The translations under genes and the position numbers were made by a program. From contig JADJTY010000012.1 of the NCBI GenBank assembly GCA_016710935.1, positions 62,001 through 126,000 on the forward strand: DNA of 64,000 nucleotides, in the 5' to 3' direction. Source of the DNA: Chitinophagaceae bacterium. Its GTDB lineage: Bacteria; Bacteroidota; Bacteroidia; Chitinophagales; Chitinophagaceae. Positions 53,441 to 61,816 of this stretch are shown in pieces. The notes below the pieces were generated by a model, which saw only the letters and a program-made list of their open reading frames with translations, did no database searches and had not been told where the DNA came from. Every line of letters starts with the position of its first letter. The stretch's first letter is position 1.

Positions 53441-54074
53441 AAAACAGTCCAAACAATGTAGAATCTATGCTGGTTATTATCTTTCCCAGGTCTTCTTCGT
53501 TTTCTGCAAACTTATTATTATCAGCATCAATGATCAATAGCGGCCCTTCTTTGTAATTATCTATCCAGCTATTATAAAATTCATTCAGCTTTTTCAAATA
53601 ATCAAGGCGTATATTTTCTTCATACTCCCTGCCTCTTTTCTGTATCTGGGCTACCAGGGTTGGTACCGATGCTTTCAGGTAAATAATAAGGTCTGGCGGC
53701 TGCACCATGCTTTTTAACGTTTCAAAAAACTTATAGTAATTATCAAAATCACGTTTGGTCATCAGGCCCATATCATGCAGGTTGGGTGCAAAGATATTGG
53801 CCTCTTCATAAATGGTTCTGTCCTGTATCACCGTGTCTGTTCCATGATGTATGTCCAGTAACTGGTTCAACCGGCTGTTTAAAAAGAATATCTGCAGGTT
53901 AAAACTCCACCTAGGCATGTCTTCATAAAAATCATTCAGGTAAGGATTATGATCCACATCTTCAAACTGGGGAATCCATTTGTAATGCTTGCTCAGCATT
54001 TCTGTCAGCGTGGTTTTTCCTGCACCAATATTTCCTGCAACAGCGATATGTTTTGGTTTTTTTGTCTTTGCCAT
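53439..54074 (-). CDS. Deoxynucleoside kinase
   Basis: About 211 residues from ATG 54074. P-loop VAGNIGAGKTTLTEML near residue 13, FEDVDHNPYLNDFYED, catalytic-site DRTIYEEANIF near 86, and lid KRGREYEENIRLDYL. Salvage kinase of the dNK/dGK/dAK group, phosphorylating deoxyadenosine, deoxyguanosine or a broader set; specificity cannot be read from sequence. Together with tdk at 24 kb the organism has two deoxynucleoside salvage kinases. Confidence 0.9.
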   Translation of the reverse strand: MAKTKKPKHIAVAGNIGAGKTTLTEMLSKHYKWIPQFEDVDHNPYLNDFYEDMPRWSFNLQIFFLNSRLNQLLDIHHGTDTVIQDRTIYEEANIFAPNLHDMGLMTKRDFDNYYKFFETLKSMVQPPDLIIYLKASVPTLVAQIQKRGREYEENIRLDYLKKLNEFYNSWIDNYKEGPLLIIDADNNKFAENEEDLGKIITSIDSTLFGLF

Positions 54075-54162
54075 AATCAATTGTGGATTTACAATCGCCG
54101 TTTCTTTTTAAATATTAGCGAAGCATCTAAAGTAAACAAAATCTCAAATCAAACACCCGAAA

Positions 54163-55167
54163 TCAAAAATAATTTAATCCCATCGCTTCCCTTACCAGTT
54201 TCATTGTTTCGCCGGCGCTACTATTTGCCTTTTCGGCTCCTTTTTGCATAATTTGTTTAAGTCCTGCTTCGTCATGCAAAATAGCATCTACCTTATTGCG
54301 GATGGGTGCAATAAAATTAACCATATCTTCTGCCAGCTGCTTTTTCAGATCGCCATAGCGTATGGTACAGTTATTATAGTCTTCTTCAAATCTTTGAATG
54401 GTTTCAGCCGTACAAACCAGGCCCATCAGCAAAAAAATGTTTTCGATATAATCCGGCTTAGGTGCGTTTTTTTCAACAGGGCCGCTATCCGTCTTGGCTT
54501 TCATCACCTTTTTCCTGATCATCTCATCACTGTCGGCCAGGTACAATGTTGCCATCTGGTTTTCACTTTTGCTCATCTTACCGGCACCATCCAGGCTGGG
54601 CACTTTTACCAGGTTTTGGTTGTAATTAAATGCCATGGGTTCCGGAAAAACCTCACCGTAGCGGTGGTTAAACCTGTTTGCAAACGTACGGGCCATTTCC
54701 AGGTGTTGCTCCTGGTCTTTACCAACAGGAACATATTTGGCACGGTGCAAAATAATATCGGCAGTCTGCAAAACAGGGTAGGTTAACAAACCTGCATTTA
54801 CATTTTCGGGATTCAAGCGTACTTTATCTTTAAAAGTTGTGGTTTTTTCCAACTCACCTTTGTAAGCCATCATGTTCAAATACAGGTACAATTCGGCTGT
54901 TTCATGTACATGGCTCTGGCAATAGAATGCCACTTTATCGGGATCGAGGCCACAGGCAATGTTTTCGGCCAATACCCGGTGAACATTGGCTTTCAACTCC
55001 TTTGTATCGGGATGGGTTGTTAATGAATGCAGATCGGCCACCATAAAAAAACAGTCAAAATCTTCCTGCATTCTTACATAATTTTTAATGGCGCCAAAAT
55101 AATTACCCAAATGCAGAAAGCCGGTTGGGCGAATGCCACTCATTACAATTTCCTTTTTCTTTTCCAT
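54163..55167 (-). CDS. trpS: Tryptophanyl-tRNA synthetase
   Basis: About 334 residues from ATG 55167. Class I synthetase: SGIRPTGFLHLGNYFGAI contains the HIGH variant HLGN near 18, and GKMSKSENQ near 205 is the KMSKS loop. GLDPDKVAFYCQSHV and PVGKDQEQHLEMAR are TrpRS signatures. An in-frame ATG at 55188 adds seven residues and is an alternative start; the longer frame to 55224 is unlikely. Confidence 0.95.
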   Translation of the reverse strand: MEKKKEIVMSGIRPTGFLHLGNYFGAIKNYVRMQEDFDCFFMVADLHSLTTHPDTKELKANVHRVLAENIACGLDPDKVAFYCQSHVHETAELYLYLNMMAYKGELEKTTTFKDKVRLNPENVNAGLLTYPVLQTADIILHRAKYVPVGKDQEQHLEMARTFANRFNHRYGEVFPEPMAFNYNQNLVKVPSLDGAGKMSKSENQMATLYLADSDEMIRKKVMKAKTDSGPVEKNAPKPDYIENIFLLMGLVCTAETIQRFEEDYNNCTIRYGDLKKQLAEDMVNFIAPIRNKVDAILHDEAGLKQIMQKGAEKANSSAGETMKLVREAMGLNYF

Positions 55168-55303
55168 AAACAATCTTTGCAGCTTCATGATAAACTGCAG
55201 GTTGGCGAAGATAACAAAAGTCAATTGTCATTGGCCAATAGTCATTAGAAAAGATTAGCTGCCATTTAAATAATAACTCAAAACCGAAAACCACAAACTA
55301 AGC

Positions 55304-55311
55304 TATATTTG
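55304..55311 (+). promoter_or_regulatory. Promoter -7 box of gatC
   Basis: TATATTTG, exact TAnnTTTG, only 4 nt before the gatC ATG; transcription would start at or next to the start codon. Confidence 0.5.
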
Positions 55312-55315
55312 TAAT

Positions 55316-55606
55316 ATGGAAGTAAATGAAGCCCTAGTTGATAAGCTGGCCAATCTTGCCCGGTTAAAGTTTGATCCAGCCGCAAAAGAAGAGATCAGGA
55401 ATGATCTGCAAAAAATGATTCATTTTGTTGAAAAACTGAACGAAGTTGACACAGCCGGCGTAGAACCGCTCCTGCATATGAGCAGCAATATAAATGTTTT
55501 GCGTGCTGATGAAGTGAAAGGAAGTATTACCCGTGAAGCTGGCTTGCAAAATGCACCCATACATGATGAGCAATTTTTTAAAGTACCGAAAGTTATAAAG
55601 AAATAA
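55316..55606 (+). CDS. gatC: Asp-tRNA(Asn)/Glu-tRNA(Gln) amidotransferase subunit C
   Basis: 96 residues. NEALVDKLANLARLKFD, NDLQKMIHFVEKLNEVDTAGVEPL and REAGLQNAPIHDEQFFKVPKVI are the family's conserved pattern. GatC stabilises GatA-GatB, which makes Gln-tRNA(Gln) by transamidation. gatA and gatB are not in the window. Likely leaderless. Followed 29 nt later by an ABC ATPase gene. Confidence 0.94.
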   Translation: MEVNEALVDKLANLARLKFDPAAKEEIRNDLQKMIHFVEKLNEVDTAGVEPLLHMSSNINVLRADEVKGSITREAGLQNAPIHDEQFFKVPKVIKK

Positions 55607-55635
55607 ATGCTGTACAAAAACCCAAAATAAAAAAA

Positions 55636-56349
55636 ATGCAGGGAATTATTCATCTGGAAGATATTCGTAAAAGTTACTACCTCGGAAAAAATGAACTGCA
55701 GGTATTAAAAGGCATTTCGCTGGATATATTCAAGAACGAATACGTTGCTTTGATGGGGCCCAGCGGTTCGGGTAAATCAACCTTAATGAATTTAATAGGC
55801 TGCCTCGATACTCCTTCCGGTGGAAAATATATTTTGAATGGAAAAGATGTTAGCCGTATGCCCGATAATGACCTGGCTGAAGTTCGGAATAAAGAGATTG
55901 GATTTGTTTTTCAGCAGTTTAATTTGTTACCCCGCTTAACAGCTGCCGAAAATGTTGCATTACCACTTGTTTACAGCGGTGTAGGCAAAAAAGAGAGAAT
56001 AGAAAGGGCTATGGAGGTTTTAACCAGGGTTAAACTGGACGACCGCAGTCATCACAAACCGAATGAACTTAGTGGCGGTCAGGCTCAGCGTGTTGCCATT
56101 GCCCGTGCTTTAATTAATAATCCTTCTATCATTTTGGCTGATGAGCCAACCGGAAACCTGGATACAAAGACCTCTTATGAGATCATGGAGATCCTGGGCA
56201 CCATACATGCTGAAGGTAATACTGTAATCTTAGTAACGCATGAAGAAGACATTTCTATGTACGCCCACCGGGTAATCAGGTTAAGAGATGGTATAGTAGA
56301 AACGGATAAACTGAATGCAAACCCTGCAATGGCTACAATTCCGGTTTAA
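55636..56349 (+). CDS. LolD/MacB-type ABC transporter ATP-binding protein
   Basis: 237 residues. Walker A GPSGSGKST near 42, signature LSGGQAQRVAIARAL near 143, Walker B IILADEPTGNLD near 163, H-loop VTHEED. Belongs to the MacB/FtsE/LolD group, which works with FtsX-like permeases on lipoproteins, peptides or macrolides. No permease is nearby, so the partner is elsewhere. Confidence 0.9.
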   Translation: MQGIIHLEDIRKSYYLGKNELQVLKGISLDIFKNEYVALMGPSGSGKSTLMNLIGCLDTPSGGKYILNGKDVSRMPDNDLAEVRNKEIGFVFQQFNLLPRLTAAENVALPLVYSGVGKKERIERAMEVLTRVKLDDRSHHKPNELSGGQAQRVAIARALINNPSIILADEPTGNLDTKTSYEIMEILGTIHAEGNTVILVTHEEDISMYAHRVIRLRDGIVETDKLNANPAMATIPV

Positions 56350-56414
56350 TTTTTTTTATTTCTTAACCATTCCCGAAAATTTTTGTTGTTTTACACAACA
56401 AACAGGCAATTAGC

Positions 56415-56978
56415 ATGGCATTTAAAATTTATACCAAAACGGGCGACCTTGGCAAAACCAGTTTAATTGGAGGGACCAAAGTTCCTAAAAGTTATATCCG
56501 TATTGAAGCCTATGGAACGGTTGATGAATTAAATTCTTTTATCGGCCTCACGGCAGATCAGCTTGCCCACGAGCCTTCGAAAATTCTTTTAAAAGAAATA
56601 CAGGACCGGTTATTTACCATCGGTTCATCACTTGCCTGCGATCCGGATAAAGAATCCAAGCTGAAAATACCCGATCTGAATGAATCTGATATAACACTTT
56701 TAGAAAGAGAAATAGATAAAATGAATGATGAACTGGAAGAGATGAAATCATTCATCCTTCCCGGCGGGCATGTTGCCATTTCTACGGCTCATGTTACCCG
56801 GTGTGTTTGCAGGCGTGCAGAGCGTATTTGCGTAAACATGCAGGAGCATGATCTTTTTGTAGACCCCCTGGTTATAAAATATTTAAACCGGCTGAGTGAT
56901 TATCTTTTTGTTTTGTCAAGATATGCCGGACATTTGTTAGGAGTGGATGATATTCCATGGAAACCCAGGATAAATTAG
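56415..56978 (+). CDS. Cob(I)alamin adenosyltransferase (PduO-type)
   Basis: 187 residues. KIYTKTGDLGKTSLIGGTKVPK, RIEAYGTVDELNSFIGL, and PGGHVAISTAHVTRCVCRRAER are PduO-family ATP- and cobalamin-binding motifs; SRYAGHLLGVDDIPWKP closes the protein. Makes adenosylcobalamin, for example for methylmalonyl-CoA mutase. A short inverted repeat TTGTTGT/ACAACAA lies upstream at about 56382-56401. Confidence 0.93.
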   Translation: MAFKIYTKTGDLGKTSLIGGTKVPKSYIRIEAYGTVDELNSFIGLTADQLAHEPSKILLKEIQDRLFTIGSSLACDPDKESKLKIPDLNESDITLLEREIDKMNDELEEMKSFILPGGHVAISTAHVTRCVCRRAERICVNMQEHDLFVDPLVIKYLNRLSDYLFVLSRYAGHLLGVDDIPWKPRIN

Positions 56979-57071
56979 CAATGGACAATTAGCAATTGGC
57001 AATTTAAGCGTCTGATTAAAATAATAGTAATCTAATTTCAAAGCATTTGCCAATTGCATATTGGTTATTGC

Positions 57072-57725
57072 CTATTTACTCATCAAACCGTCTTTCATCA
57101 TCAAAATCCTGTCGCTCATTTTTGCCAGCTCTTCATTATGCGTAACAATTAAAAAGGTTTGATTGAATGTATTACGCAGGTCAATAAATAACTGGTGCAA
57201 TTCCCTGGCATTGGCACTATCCAGGTTACCGGTTGGCTCATCTGCCATAACAATATCCGGACTGTTTATTAAGGCCCTCGCAACGGCAACTCTTTGCTGC
57301 TCACCACCCGAAAGTTGCTGCGGTTTGTTCTCAAGCCGGTCTGCCAGGCCTAAAGTTTTCAACAATTCTGTAGCTTTTGTAACCACTTCTTTCTTTTTTT
57401 GGCCGGCAATCCAGCCAGGAATACAAACATTCTCCAGGGCAGAAAACTCGGGTAAAAGGTGATGAAACTGAAAGACAAAGCCGATATGTTTGTTTCTGAA
57501 CGCGGCTAATTTTCTTCCGCTAAGCTGTTCAACCTGCTGACCGTTTAAATTGATACGCCCCTCATCGGCTTTATCCAAAGTGCCTAAGATGTGCAGCAGC
57601 GTGCTTTTGCCGGCTCCCGAAGATCCTACAATACTTACGATCTCACCCTTACCAATGTTTATATCAACCCCTTTCAGTACGGTAAGGTGGTCGTATCTTT
57701 TATAAATACCTGTAGCTGTTAACAT
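57072..57725 (-). CDS. lolD: LolD-like ABC transporter ATP-binding protein
   Basis: About 217 residues from ATG 57725. Walker A GSSGAGKSTLLHILGTLDK near 36, signature LSGGEQQRVAVARAL, Walker B IVMADEPTGNLDSANA, H-loop VTHNEELA. Closest in pattern to LolD, which energises release of lipoproteins toward the outer membrane. In this group it is often encoded apart from LolCE. The frame extends to 57770 but the extra residues look non-coding. Confidence 0.86.
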   Translation of the reverse strand: MLTATGIYKRYDHLTVLKGVDINIGKGEIVSIVGSSGAGKSTLLHILGTLDKADEGRINLNGQQVEQLSGRKLAAFRNKHIGFVFQFHHLLPEFSALENVCIPGWIAGQKKKEVVTKATELLKTLGLADRLENKPQQLSGGEQQRVAVARALINSPDIVMADEPTGNLDSANARELHQLFIDLRNTFNQTFLIVTHNEELAKMSDRILMMKDGLMSK

Positions 57726-57833
57726 GCTTCGAAAGTAGGTAATAATTGCAATTTTATCCTTTAAAAACAAGGGCGCCCCCTATTTTAAGTATGTTAAATA
57801 ATAATATCCCCCAACGGGGGTTAAAAAAACACT

Positions 57834-57864
57834 TTTGGTTATTCCAAATGAACTTATACATTTG
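57834..57864 (+). promoter_or_regulatory. Promoter of the DUF2795 gene
   Basis: TTTG at 57834-57837, 19-nt spacer, TACATTTG at 57857-57864. Textbook Bacteroidota promoter, 22 nt upstream of the start codon. Confidence 0.8.
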
Positions 57865-57886
57865 CAAAAAAATAAACCCTATAACC

Positions 57887-58108
57887 ATGTTTTGGACACT
57901 AGAATTAGCTTCTCATTTGGAAGATGCACCATGGCCCGCTACCAAAGATGAATTGATTGATTATTCGATCCGCAGTGGTGCGCCCATTGAAGTGGTAGAG
58001 AATTTACAGGAGTTGGAAGACGAGGGCGAAATATATGAAGGCCTGGATGATATCTGGCCCGATTACCCCAGCCAGGAAGATTTCTTTTTTAATGAAGATG
58101 AATATTAA
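57887..58108 (+). CDS. DUF2795 family protein
   Basis: 73 residues, very acidic. MFWTLELASHLEDAPWPATKDELIDYSIRSG, then EVVENLQELEDEGEIYEG and a C-terminal DIWPDYPSQEDFFFNEDEY. Matches the small DUF2795 family found across Bacteroidota; function unknown. The frame is open upstream to 57746, but the promoter lies inside that part, so ATG 57887 is correct. Strong terminator downstream. Confidence 0.88.
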   Translation: MFWTLELASHLEDAPWPATKDELIDYSIRSGAPIEVVENLQELEDEGEIYEGLDDIWPDYPSQEDFFFNEDEY

Positions 58109-58110
58109 AT

Positions 58111-58144
58111 AACCCTAAACCCCCTCCGCCCCCTAAAGGGGGAA
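58111..58144. repeat. Dispersed C-rich repeat, direct copy
   Basis: CCCCCTCCGCCCCCT-AAA-GGGGGAA hairpin immediately after the DUF2795 stop. Its inverted partner is at 58261-58290, with a terminator between. Confidence 0.75.
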
Positions 58145-58182
58145 CTTTGGAGTTCAATACTACAAATAGTATAAGCGAATAT

Positions 58183-58223
58183 AAAAGCCAGAGCCTCTCA
58201 ACATTTGAGAGGCTCTGGCTTTT
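58183..58223. terminator. Bidirectional terminator between DUF2795 and fabI
   Basis: 18-bp stem AAAAGCCAGAGCCTCTCA with ACATT loop and T tract; one of the strongest in the window. Confidence 0.92.
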
Positions 58224-58260
58224 TGTAATAGTAAGTGAAGTTAGAACTTTCAGGCTCTTA

Positions 58261-58290
58261 GTTCCCCCTTCAGGGGGCGGAGGGGGTTCT
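58261..58290. repeat. Dispersed C-rich repeat, inverted copy
   Basis: GTTCCCCCTTCAGGGGGCGG then AGGGGGTT: reverse complement of the 58111 copy. Touches the fabI stop codon (TAG read on the minus strand at 58291-58289). Confidence 0.75.
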
Positions 58291-59095
58291 ACATCTTATT
58301 AATAACCGCCTCAGTTACTCCCGTAAACGAGAATCCACCATCATGAAACAGGTTTTGCATGGTAACCATCTTCGTCATATCGCTGAACATCATTACGCAG
58401 TAATTGGCACAATCATCGGCACTTGCATTACCCAGCGGACTCATTTTTTCGGCATAATCTAAAAATCCATCAAAACCTTTTACTCCGCTGCCTGCTGTGG
58501 TTTTTACAGGCGATTGCGAAATGGTATTTACCCTTACGTGTTTTTTAACACCATAATGATATCCAAAACTCCTGCTTACACTTTCCAGTAACGCTTTTGC
58601 ATCGGCCATCTCATTATAATCAGGAAACACACGTTGTGCTGCTATGTATGTTAATGCTACTACACTGCCCCAGTCATTGATGGCATCCATCTTCATGGCT
58701 GTTGCCAAAACCCGGTGCAGGCTTATAGCAGATATATCTAAAGATTTTGCATTAAAACCATAATCAATCTCCGTATAGTGTTTTCCTTTACGCACATTAA
58801 TGCTCATACCGATGGAATGCAGGATAAAATCTACCCCGCCTCCAAAATGCTCCATGGTTTTGGTGATCAGGTTTGTAACGTCTTCGTTGCTGCTCACATC
58901 GCAGGCTATAACCGGCGCATGTACGATCTCTGCCAGTTTGTTTATTTCACCCATACGCATGGCCACGGGTGCGTTGGATAAAACCAGTTCTGCGCCTTCC
59001 TCATGGCAACGTAATGCCGTACGCCAGGCAATTGATCTTTCATCAAGTGCACCAAAAATGATTCCTTTTTTTCCTTTTAGTAAGTTGTATCCCAT
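58289..59095 (-). CDS. fabI: Enoyl-ACP reductase
   Basis: 268-residue SDR finishing each fatty-acid elongation cycle. GIIFGALDERSIAWRTALRC (NADH binding), CDVSSNEDV, HSIGMS, and catalytic Tyr-x6-Lys in YNEMADAKALLESV near 165-172; SPVKTTAGSGVKGF matches the FabI substrate loop. The Ile/Met pattern is that of triclosan-sensitive FabI (inference). A near-consensus promoter TATCTTTA is at 59115-59122. Confidence 0.95.
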   Translation of the reverse strand: MGYNLLKGKKGIIFGALDERSIAWRTALRCHEEGAELVLSNAPVAMRMGEINKLAEIVHAPVIACDVSSNEDVTNLITKTMEHFGGGVDFILHSIGMSINVRKGKHYTEIDYGFNAKSLDISAISLHRVLATAMKMDAINDWGSVVALTYIAAQRVFPDYNEMADAKALLESVSRSFGYHYGVKKHVRVNTISQSPVKTTAGSGVKGFDGFLDYAEKMSPLGNASADDCANYCVMMFSDMTKMVTMQNLFHDGGFSFTGVTEAVINKM

Positions 59096-59114
59096 TGGTT
59101 AGTTTTTTATTGGG

Positions 59115-59122
59115 TAAAGATA
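59115..59122 (-). promoter_or_regulatory. Promoter -7 box of fabI
   Basis: Minus-strand TATCTTTA (seven of eight to TAnnTTTG), 19 nt upstream of the fabI ATG. Confidence 0.45.
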
Positions 59123-59141
59123 GCCCTAAATGAAAATAAAA

Positions 59142-59164
59142 AAATCCGGAGTAAATCCGGATTT
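59142..59164 (-). terminator. Terminator of the lipoprotein gene
   Basis: 9-bp stem AAATCCGGA/TCCGGATTT with 5-nt loop and seven T on the minus strand, 21 nt after the stop. Confidence 0.8.
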
Positions 59165-59185
59165 AATGTATAAAATCAACTCTTT

Positions 59186-59698
59186 TTATCGTACATACAC
59201 ATCATGCCACCACCAGTAATTACCGGGATTGGCCGATGCTATACGGAAACATAGTACCATCGAATCACTATCCAGATATTTAATACGGAAATTAGGTCCT
59301 GTAGATGGGGTTGTGTAAGGAGTATTGGTAATAAAATCATCCTTCGAATAAAATTCTACACGCCATAACATGCTGCGCAATGATTCATTAGGTGTTACAT
59401 GACCACCTTCTCCTCCACCATACATGGGCAGCGATTTGGATTCTGATCTCCACCATTTAAAAGTAGAATCAGCTTTAATTTCAAGATAAGAGAAAGGATC
59501 ATAATTACCGCCATAATAGGTATTTATTACAACGGTTGTATCTGCCTGGGTTGTTTCCAACCGGTAATCATATTTGTATTTCCACCTGCCTACCAAACTA
59601 TCAAACGTGGAAGCAACAGTTTGATTCGTATCAACTGAAACTTCTTTCTGGCAACTGGTAAAAAGAAAGCAGAGAATAATAATTGCTATTATACGCAT
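59186..59698 (-). CDS. Lipoprotein of unknown function
   Basis: About 170 residues from ATG 59698. Signal peptide with lipobox LFTSC (Cys near 16), then a soluble beta-rich body (VGRWKYKYDYRLETTQADTT, YLEIKADSTFKWWRSES, FRIKYLDSDSMVLCF) with the lipocalin-like pattern seen in many Bacteroidota lipoproteins of unknown role. Predicted outer-membrane anchored. The longer frame to 59734 would hide the signal peptide. Confidence 0.7.
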   Translation of the reverse strand: MRIIAIIILCFLFTSCQKEVSVDTNQTVASTFDSLVGRWKYKYDYRLETTQADTTVVINTYYGGNYDPFSYLEIKADSTFKWWRSESKSLPMYGGGEGGHVTPNESLRSMLWRVEFYSKDDFITNTPYTTPSTGPNFRIKYLDSDSMVLCFRIASANPGNYWWWHDVYVR

Positions 59699-59759
59699 AT
59701 AGTCACGTTTATAATAAGATTTCATTTTGCACAAAACTGCTGCTTCAGATATAAAATAA

Positions 59760-59978
59760 TTAACCTCTGTGTTTTATCCATACCATTATCAATACGCTGA
59801 TGATACTGTAAAGCAATGCCAGTATCAAAACGCTTATGAAGTATAGTGTCAGTCTTTTACCGCTTTCTAATGGCCTTATCTTTTTAAGAAGGTACCTGTT
59901 TAAAAAATAAAAAGGAGCTGCCACCAAAAGGGCCATGGCAATAACATCTAAATTGGTAAGAATAAACATAAGCAGCAT
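59760..59978 (-). CDS. Small two-TM membrane protein
   Basis: 72 residues from ATG 59978. Two TM helices (about 5-25 and 45-66) separated by a basic loop (LLKKIRPLESGKRLT). Unknown function. Its ATG overlaps the recN stop by one nucleotide (TGATG), a translationally coupled pair. Confidence 0.65.
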   Translation of the reverse strand: MLLMFILTNLDVIAMALLVAAPFYFLNRYLLKKIRPLESGKRLTLYFISVLILALLYSIISVLIMVWIKHRG

Positions 59979-61636
59979 CAATTACCGACCATTTCCCTGG
60001 CATTCTGCAATGCAGCAGCAGTGGGCTTTTCGCCACTCAGCATTTGGGCAATGGTAGTTATGCGCTCATCATTGCTTAACAGGCGTATGGATGTAACGAT
60101 TGTATCTTTTTCAATTCCTTTATACACAAAATAATGTGCCGTGGCTTTTGCTGCAATCTGTGGCTGGTGTGTAATGGATATCAACTGGTGAGATGCTGAT
60201 AACTCTTTCATGATATTACCAACCTGCCGGGCTGCTTCACCGCTGATGCCGGTATCGATCTCATCAAATATTAATGTTGGCAACTGTAATTTTTTTGCCA
60301 CCAGCGATTTAATGCACAGCATCAGCCTGCTTAACTCTCCACCACTGGCCACTTTACGCAATGGTTCAAAGCGGTTGCTTTTATTGGCATCAAATAAAAA
60401 CTCGATCCTGTCAATACCCAGTTCACTCAATGCATCCAGTGGTTGTGCTTCGGCAGTAAAACGTGCATTGGGCATGCCCACCCTTGCCAGCAATTCATTT
60501 ACATTTGCTGCAAATGGTTTAATTGCTTTTTTACGATTGGCCGATATTGTTTTTGCTTTCGCTTCGCACTGTTGCAGCAGTTCTGCGGTTTGTTTTTCTT
60601 TTTGCTGTATGGATTCGCCGATGTTTAGTATCTCATTTAATTTTTGCTGCAATTCATCTTTTAAAACCAGCAACTCTTTGGTGGTGGTTACGCTATGTTT
60701 CTTCTGCAGTTTATAACCCATCGAAATCCGGTCGTTTACAATCTGTATCCGCTCGGCGCTGTAATTAATGCTGCTGTTTATCTGGTCCAGTTCATCGGCA
60801 ATATCTGCCAGCTCAAGCTGGGTGCTTTGCAAACGTTTGGCCAGGTCGGTAATGCCTGTGTGATATTGATCTAACGCATGTAATCTATTATACAGCACTT
60901 TCAATTGCTGTACCAGTGGTTGCTCTGTTTCTTTTAATTCGTAGTAAATACCAGAAAGTTCCTGTTTTACATTTTCGGCATTGCTAAGCAGTTTTAATTC
61001 TGCATCCAGTTCTTCCAGTTCGTTTTCCTTAAAACCGGCTTCGTCCAGTTCATCAAATAAAAACTGGTTATAATCAAGCGCTGCATTGGCAGCGGTTTGT
61101 TGCGCCTGTAGTTCTGCCAATTCCTTTTTTGTTTTTTTGTACTGATGAAAAACCTCCTGGTATTGCTGCAGCAGCTCCGTATTATCTGCCAGTGCATCTA
61201 ACACCTGCTGCTGAAAATCAGATGAATTCAGTTCCAGTGTATCAAATTGCTGGTGCAGATCAACCAGTAATGTGCTGAGTGTTTTAAGCTGGCTAAGGTT
61301 TACCGGTGTATCATTTATAAATGCCCTTGATTTACCGTTTGCTGCAATCTCTCTTCTTATAATCAGCACATCTTCTGCATCCAGGTCGTTCTCTTTTAAA
61401 AAACCGGCAATGTCTTTTTTTTGGGTGGCTTTAAACGAGCCCTCTATCACCGCTTTTTTTTCTTTATGCTGCAATACACTACTATCGGCCCGTTCGCCCA
61501 GTATAAGGCTTAATGCACCCATTAAAATACTTTTACCGGCACCTGTTTCGCCTGTAATGATATTCAGTTTATCTGAGAAATCAATTTCCAGTTCTGAAAT
61601 GATGGCGTAGTTCTGTATGTGTAATTTTTGAAGCAT
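59978..61636 (-). CDS. recN: DNA repair protein RecN
   Basis: 552 residues, SMC-like ATPase for double-strand-break repair. N-terminal Walker A ITGETGAGKSILMGALSL near 25, long central coiled coils (about 160-380, rich in Gln, Leu and Glu), and the C-terminal ABC half: RKVASGGELSRLMLCIKSL signature near 430, Walker B LIFDEIDTGISGEAA near 455, and SITHQPQIAAKA. Full length. Next to a small membrane protein gene on the 3' side. Confidence 0.95.
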   Translation of the reverse strand: MLQKLHIQNYAIISELEIDFSDKLNIITGETGAGKSILMGALSLILGERADSSVLQHKEKKAVIEGSFKATQKKDIAGFLKENDLDAEDVLIIRREIAANGKSRAFINDTPVNLSQLKTLSTLLVDLHQQFDTLELNSSDFQQQVLDALADNTELLQQYQEVFHQYKKTKKELAELQAQQTAANAALDYNQFLFDELDEAGFKENELEELDAELKLLSNAENVKQELSGIYYELKETEQPLVQQLKVLYNRLHALDQYHTGITDLAKRLQSTQLELADIADELDQINSSINYSAERIQIVNDRISMGYKLQKKHSVTTTKELLVLKDELQQKLNEILNIGESIQQKEKQTAELLQQCEAKAKTISANRKKAIKPFAANVNELLARVGMPNARFTAEAQPLDALSELGIDRIEFLFDANKSNRFEPLRKVASGGELSRLMLCIKSLVAKKLQLPTLIFDEIDTGISGEAARQVGNIMKELSASHQLISITHQPQIAAKATAHYFVYKGIEKDTIVTSIRLLSNDERITTIAQMLSGEKPTAAALQNAREMVGN

Positions 61637-61672
61637 AGATAGAACAGCAAATTAGCAAATAAAAGTTACTTG

Positions 61673-61710
61673 ACCTCACCCCAACCCCTCTCCATTTGGA
61701 GAGGGGCTTA
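61673..61710. repeat. Dispersed C-rich hairpin repeat (CTCACCCC family)
   Basis: CCTCACCCCAACCCCTCTCC, ATTT, GGAGAGGGG: clean hairpin between recN and the zinc-ribbon gene; close to the copies at 31621 and 37057. Confidence 0.78.
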
Positions 61711-61756
61711 GAGTTCACGAATTTAACCAGCATTAAATATAGCTTACATCAGGCCA

Positions 61757-61787
61757 CAAAAAAAAGAGCCCACAATCGTGAGCTCTT
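61757..61787 (-). terminator. Terminator of the zinc-ribbon gene
   Basis: AAGAGC/GCTCTT and CAC/GTG stem around AATC loop, followed by eight T on the minus strand, 30 nt after the stop. Confidence 0.8.
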
Positions 61788-61816
61788 CCAGTATCTTGAA
61801 TCAAGTATCCAGTATC

